This document shows, in pieces, positions 61,087-64,000 of a stretch of DNA of 64,000 bases (position 1 is the stretch's first letter; the number at the start of each line of letters is the position of its first letter). The translations under genes and the position numbers were made by a program. Origin of the DNA: Syntrophus gentianae. Its GTDB lineage: Bacteria; Desulfobacterota; Syntrophia; Syntrophales; Syntrophaceae. The stretch lies in the NCBI RefSeq assembly GCF_900109885.1, contig NZ_FOBS01000001.1, forward strand, positions 1 through 64,000. Direction: 5' to 3'. Under the pieces are notes generated by a model. The model was not told the DNA's origin. It made no database searches and saw nothing but the letters and a program-made list of their open reading frames with translations.

Positions 61087-64000
61087 GCCTTCTGGACGAG
61101 CTGACCAGCCTCGACATTTCCAGCATCACCAACGCCCGGGGTTCTCTTTCCCTGACCCTGAATTCCGATGCGGTCACAAACCTCATCGGCAACGGGGCCA
61201 TCTCCACGGCCCTGGGCAGCCTGGGCGGCGGCATCGGCACCCTGCGGGCCGACATCTCCGAACCGGCCTCGCTGCTTTCGCCCCTGGTCGAGTCGGTGGT
61301 CTCTTTTACCGATGGCTTTTCCACCGATTCCCTCCCCCTGGCCGATTATGTCCGGGCTGTGGGCGACGGCGCGGCCCTGATCGTCTCCCTGCTGGAAGGT
61401 CTGGACAGCGACCCCCTCAAGCTGGGCAAGGTGCTGGGCATCTTTTCCGGCGACGCCCTCTCGAAGGCGACTTCCCTTTTCGAGGGCTACACCAGCATGG
61501 ACCTCTCCAGCCTGGGCCGTTTCCGCAGCCTGCTGGACACCGTCGAACGGGGTGTTCCCTCGGATCCCGCCCTCTTCGCCGAACTGGCGATGGACATCCT
61601 GGCCCCGATCCCCCGGACCTCCCTGCAGAGCATCCGCCTCTCCGTCGATGCGGTCCTGGCCGATGCCCGGAGCATCAGCTTCCCACAGGGACGCAATGCA
61701 GGACTCCTGCTGGCGCTGAACAACGTCACGGTCGCGGCCAACGCGAAAGACGCCCTCCGGCTCAATGCGGCGCTGACGGCCCTGCAGTCTGCCCGGGCGA
61801 ACACCGTCGCCTCGCTCAGCGCCGACCTGGAGCGCATCGTCGGGCTCATCGACCGCCTTTCCCTGGATCGGCTGGCGGCCCCTCTCGAAGAGGCGGGCGC
61901 GGGCCTGAGGCGGGCGGAGAAGGGCATCATGGAATTCCTGGGAATGATCGGCGATTATCTCGATTATGCCAGGTCTTCCGTTGAAGAAATGGATGCGGAC
62001 ATGATCCGGGAGATGCTCCTGTGGCTCAACGCGCTGATCGAGGATACCCTGAAGCGCTACATCCGCGACCCCATCGAGGCCCAGATCCGGCGCGCGGAAG
62101 AGTGGATGCGGGGACTGCTCAACCACATCCCCCTGGCCTCCTACCGGGCCATGATCACGGATTTCCTCCTCTCCATCGCCAAGGCGATCAACGACGCCGA
62201 TCTGGACAAGCCCGCCCGGAAGGTGCGCGAACTCCTCAATACGATCGAATCGGCCATCGACCCGGAGGCCCTCAAGGCCGAAATCGAAGGCGTCCTGGGC
62301 GGGATCGAGGATGTCTACAAGGGCGTGCTGGACACGATTCTCAGTTCGCTGGAAACGGTGAAAAGCGGCATCGACACGGTCGCCGCGGGGGCTAAGACCG
62401 CCCTCGAAAAGGTTCTGGAAGCCCTGAAAACCTTCCGGCAGGACATGGACGAGATCAAGGAGGCCGTGGACAGCCTGGGAATCAAGGAGGCCGCCGACTC
62501 GGTGATCGGGGCGCTGACCGAACTGCGGCAGACCGCGGAGGAGCTGCTGTCGGCACTTCCACTGCCCGAATCCCTGAGACCGGCCGTCGAGCAGCTCGTC
62601 AGCGCCATTGAAGGCATCGATCTCGATGAAGTCCTTTCCCCCGTTCTGTCGGCGGCTCAGCAGTTCCAGATCCCGGCCTCCGTCGGCGATACAGTGACGC
62701 AGGGGCTGGCCCGCGCCGCGGAGCTGATTTCAAACCTCATCCCCGATACCCTCATCGCCGAAATCGAAGGGGAGATCAATACTTTCCTCGAAGAGCTGAA
62801 AAAATTCGATCCGGCACAGTTCCTGGACGGGCTGGACTCGTACGTCGACGAGGCGAAGTCCTTTCTCGCCGGCCTCGATCCGCGGCCTCTCGTGGAGGAG
62901 ATCCGCGCTCCTTTTCAAACCGCCCTCGACGCCATCGACCGATTTTCCCCGGCGCGTCTTCTGGAACCCGTGGCCGAGGCCTATGATTCCCTGCTGTCGA
63001 ACCTTTCCCTGCCCTCTCCGGATTCGGCGCTGGACGCCACCCGTACGGCCCTGAACGGCATCGGCGACTCCGTTGTCAGCGGCATCGCCGGCACCGTGAG
63101 CCAAGGGACGGGCGTGCCGACGGCCACACCTTCATCCTCCCCGGGAGGCGGCGCGTCTTCTTCATCTGCTTCCTCACAATCGTCAGCGGCGGCGACAAGC
63201 GGCCCACCGCAGCCCGAACCAAAATTCAAGCCGGGCGATGTGATCCGCATGCTGGGCTACCTGCCGAACAAGCTCCGGGAAACCCTTTCCGGCCTGGAAG
63301 CGGGTGCCGCCGGCGAAGCCCTGGAGGCCGTAGACCGGCTCTGCGGCGGACTGGCGCGGGATCTGCGCAGCGTGAAGGCCGCAATCTGGGAGATCGGCGA
63401 ACGGTTTGAGAGCGAGACCGACGCCTTCTTCGCCCCGCTGGCCAAGGCGCAGTTCGACGCTCAGGTGGCCATTTCCGGAAATTTCTCGGCAGGATCCTTC
63501 AATGTCAGCGGTTCCCTGGCCATCGTCGCCCAGGCGGGACCGGGTTCGTTGCGGGATTCCCTGGGTCAGGGCACGATGGCCGTTTCGGGCCAGGTTCGAT
63601 CGCAAGCGTCGTCCCTGGCGGCCTCCGTGGGCGTCAAGCTGGAAAAGGCGGCCGAAGCCCTGGAGCGGTGCAGCCTCAGCGGGCTGACCGGCGGGCTTGA
63701 CGATCTCCTCGCCGCCCTCGACGTGGAACCCATCGCCCGGAAGCTGGACGACCTCCTCGCCGCCATGATGGCCAAGGTCCCGACCCTGATGGCTTCCCTC
63801 GAAGAGGAGCTCAAGGCCTTTGTCCAGCGCCTCAAGAAAAACCTGACCCTCTTCAATCCCGGCTTTCTGGCGCAGAAGTTCCTCGGCCTGATCGACCTGC
63901 TCAAGGAACAGCTCAACCTCCTGGACCCGCGCCGCCTAGCCGCCGAACTGGGCGAGATCCACAAGGCGATCCGGGACACGATCGCCGCCTACGATCCCGC
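61083..64000 (+). CDS. Very large helical protein (tape-measure- or fibre-like), cut by the window edge
   Basis: At least 972 residues with no stop before the edge. Nearly all is amphipathic helix: repeated L/A/D/E heptads such as LNTIESAIDPEALKAEIEG, TVKSGIDTVAAGAKTALEKV and ELLSALPLPESLRPAVEQL. A Ser/Pro/Gly linker lies near residues 677-712 (PTATPSSSPGGGASSSSA), after which helices resume. The length and composition fit a tape-measure protein that sets tube length, which is otherwise missing, but its location at the end of the cluster rather than after the tube is not the phage norm. A fibre or a large coiled-coil effector carrier is the alternative. Confidence 0.55.
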   Translation, partial: MSLLDELTSLDISSITNARGSLSLTLNSDAVTNLIGNGAISTALGSLGGGIGTLRADISEPASLLSPLVESVVSFTDGFSTDSLPLADYVRAVGDGAALIVSLLEGLDSDPLKLGKVLGIFSGDALSKATSLFEGYTSMDLSSLGRFRSLLDTVERGVPSDPALFAELAMDILAPIPRTSLQSIRLSVDAVLADARSISFPQGRNAGLLLALNNVTVAANAKDALRLNAALTALQSARANTVASLSADLERIVGLIDRLSLDRLAAPLEEAGAGLRRAEKGIMEFLGMIGDYLDYARSSVEEMDADMIREMLLWLNALIEDTLKRYIRDPIEAQIRRAEEWMRGLLNHIPLASYRAMITDFLLSIAKAINDADLDKPARKVRELLNTIESAIDPEALKAEIEGVLGGIEDVYKGVLDTILSSLETVKSGIDTVAAGAKTALEKVLEALKTFRQDMDEIKEAVDSLGIKEAADSVIGALTELRQTAEELLSALPLPESLRPAVEQLVSAIEGIDLDEVLSPVLSAAQQFQIPASVGDTVTQGLARAAELISNLIPDTLIAEIEGEINTFLEELKKFDPAQFLDGLDSYVDEAKSFLAGLDPRPLVEEIRAPFQTALDAIDRFSPARLLEPVAEAYDSLLSNLSLPSPDSALDATRTALNGIGDSVVSGIAGTVSQGTGVPTATPSSSPGGGASSSSASSQSSAAATSGPPQPEPKFKPGDVIRMLGYLPNKLRETLSGLEAGAAGEALEAVDRLCGGLARDLRSVKAAIWEIGERFESETDAFFAPLAKAQFDAQVAISGNFSAGSFNVSGSLAIVAQAGPGSLRDSLGQGTMAVSGQVRSQASSLAASVGVKLEKAAEALERCSLSGLTGGLDDLLAALDVEPIARKLDDLLAAMMAKVPTLMASLEEELKAFVQRLKKNLTLFNPGFLAQKFLGLIDLLKEQLNLLDPRRLAAELGEIHKAIRDTIAAYDP

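Noticed and set aside
45829-64000. Type VI secretion system
   Set aside because: No TssJ/L/M membrane complex, TssB/C two-part sheath, TssK/F/G or ClpV gene is present; the single long sheath and gpN/J/I genes are phage-tail type.

Overview
The window reads as chromosomal DNA from an anaerobic Gram-negative bacterium. LpxC and a BamD-like lipoprotein show an outer membrane. A small sulfite-reductase-like protein, an ADP-forming acyl-CoA synthetase, a histone-deacetylase-family hydrolase, PEP-CTERM proteins and a yqeY-dnaG-rpoD operon together suggest a syntrophic Desulfobacterota (Syntrophus-like). That placement is inference from gene content; no rRNA or tRNA gene was seen.

Region 1 (1-8.8 kb) is accessory DNA. 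It holds the start of an RTX calcium-binding-repeat protein, an orphan MqsA-type zinc-finger/HTH regulator, a membrane-anchored jacalin-type lectin, a 457-residue protein with a CNF-like Cys/His pair, a decayed IS630-family element with readable terminal inverted repeats, a tandem pair of small paralogous genes that each carry the same downstream spacer, and a PEP-CTERM GDSL esterase. Region 2 (9-24.8 kb) holds a histone-deacetylase-like gene, an alpha-glucan phosphorylase, an RluA-type pseudouridine synthase, an HI0933/BaiN-type flavoprotein, a SWIM-SNF2 helicase and a three-gene sensory cassette (NMT1-type binding protein, Cache-HAMP-PP2C phosphatase, branched-chain-amino-acid-type binding lipoprotein). 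Region 3 (25-26.8 kb) has a second effector-like gene, with a papain-like Cys/His/Asp arrangement. Region 4 (27-45.3 kb) is largely housekeeping: sulfite-reductase-like protein, lpxC, rpoD/dnaG/yqeY, a HIT protein, hisI-hisG-hisB-lipoprotein-hisA, an ADP-forming acyl-CoA synthetase, an MTA/purine phosphorylase, thioredoxin, a BamD-like protein and a kinase fusion.

Region 5 (45.8 kb to the window end) is a compact one-strand cluster for a contractile phage-tail-like particle: sheath, tube, an unusual partly disordered protein, a Mu gpN-like protein, hub, spike, PAAR tip, gp25, baseplate J, tail protein I, then fibre-like and coiled-coil proteins, ending in a very large helical protein cut by the window edge. 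The order is that of a Mu-type tail, with an added PAAR gene and no capsid, portal, terminase, integrase or lysis gene in view. I read it as a contractile injection system or tailocin. The two effector-like proteins without signal peptides (2.5 kb and 25.1 kb) could be cargo, but no sequence evidence here links them to the particle.

The most unexpected housekeeping observation is the rpoD gene. It lies in its normal operon and has normal regions 1.1 to 4.1, but an acidic stretch replaces the region 4.2 helix-turn-helix that normally reads the -35 promoter element.
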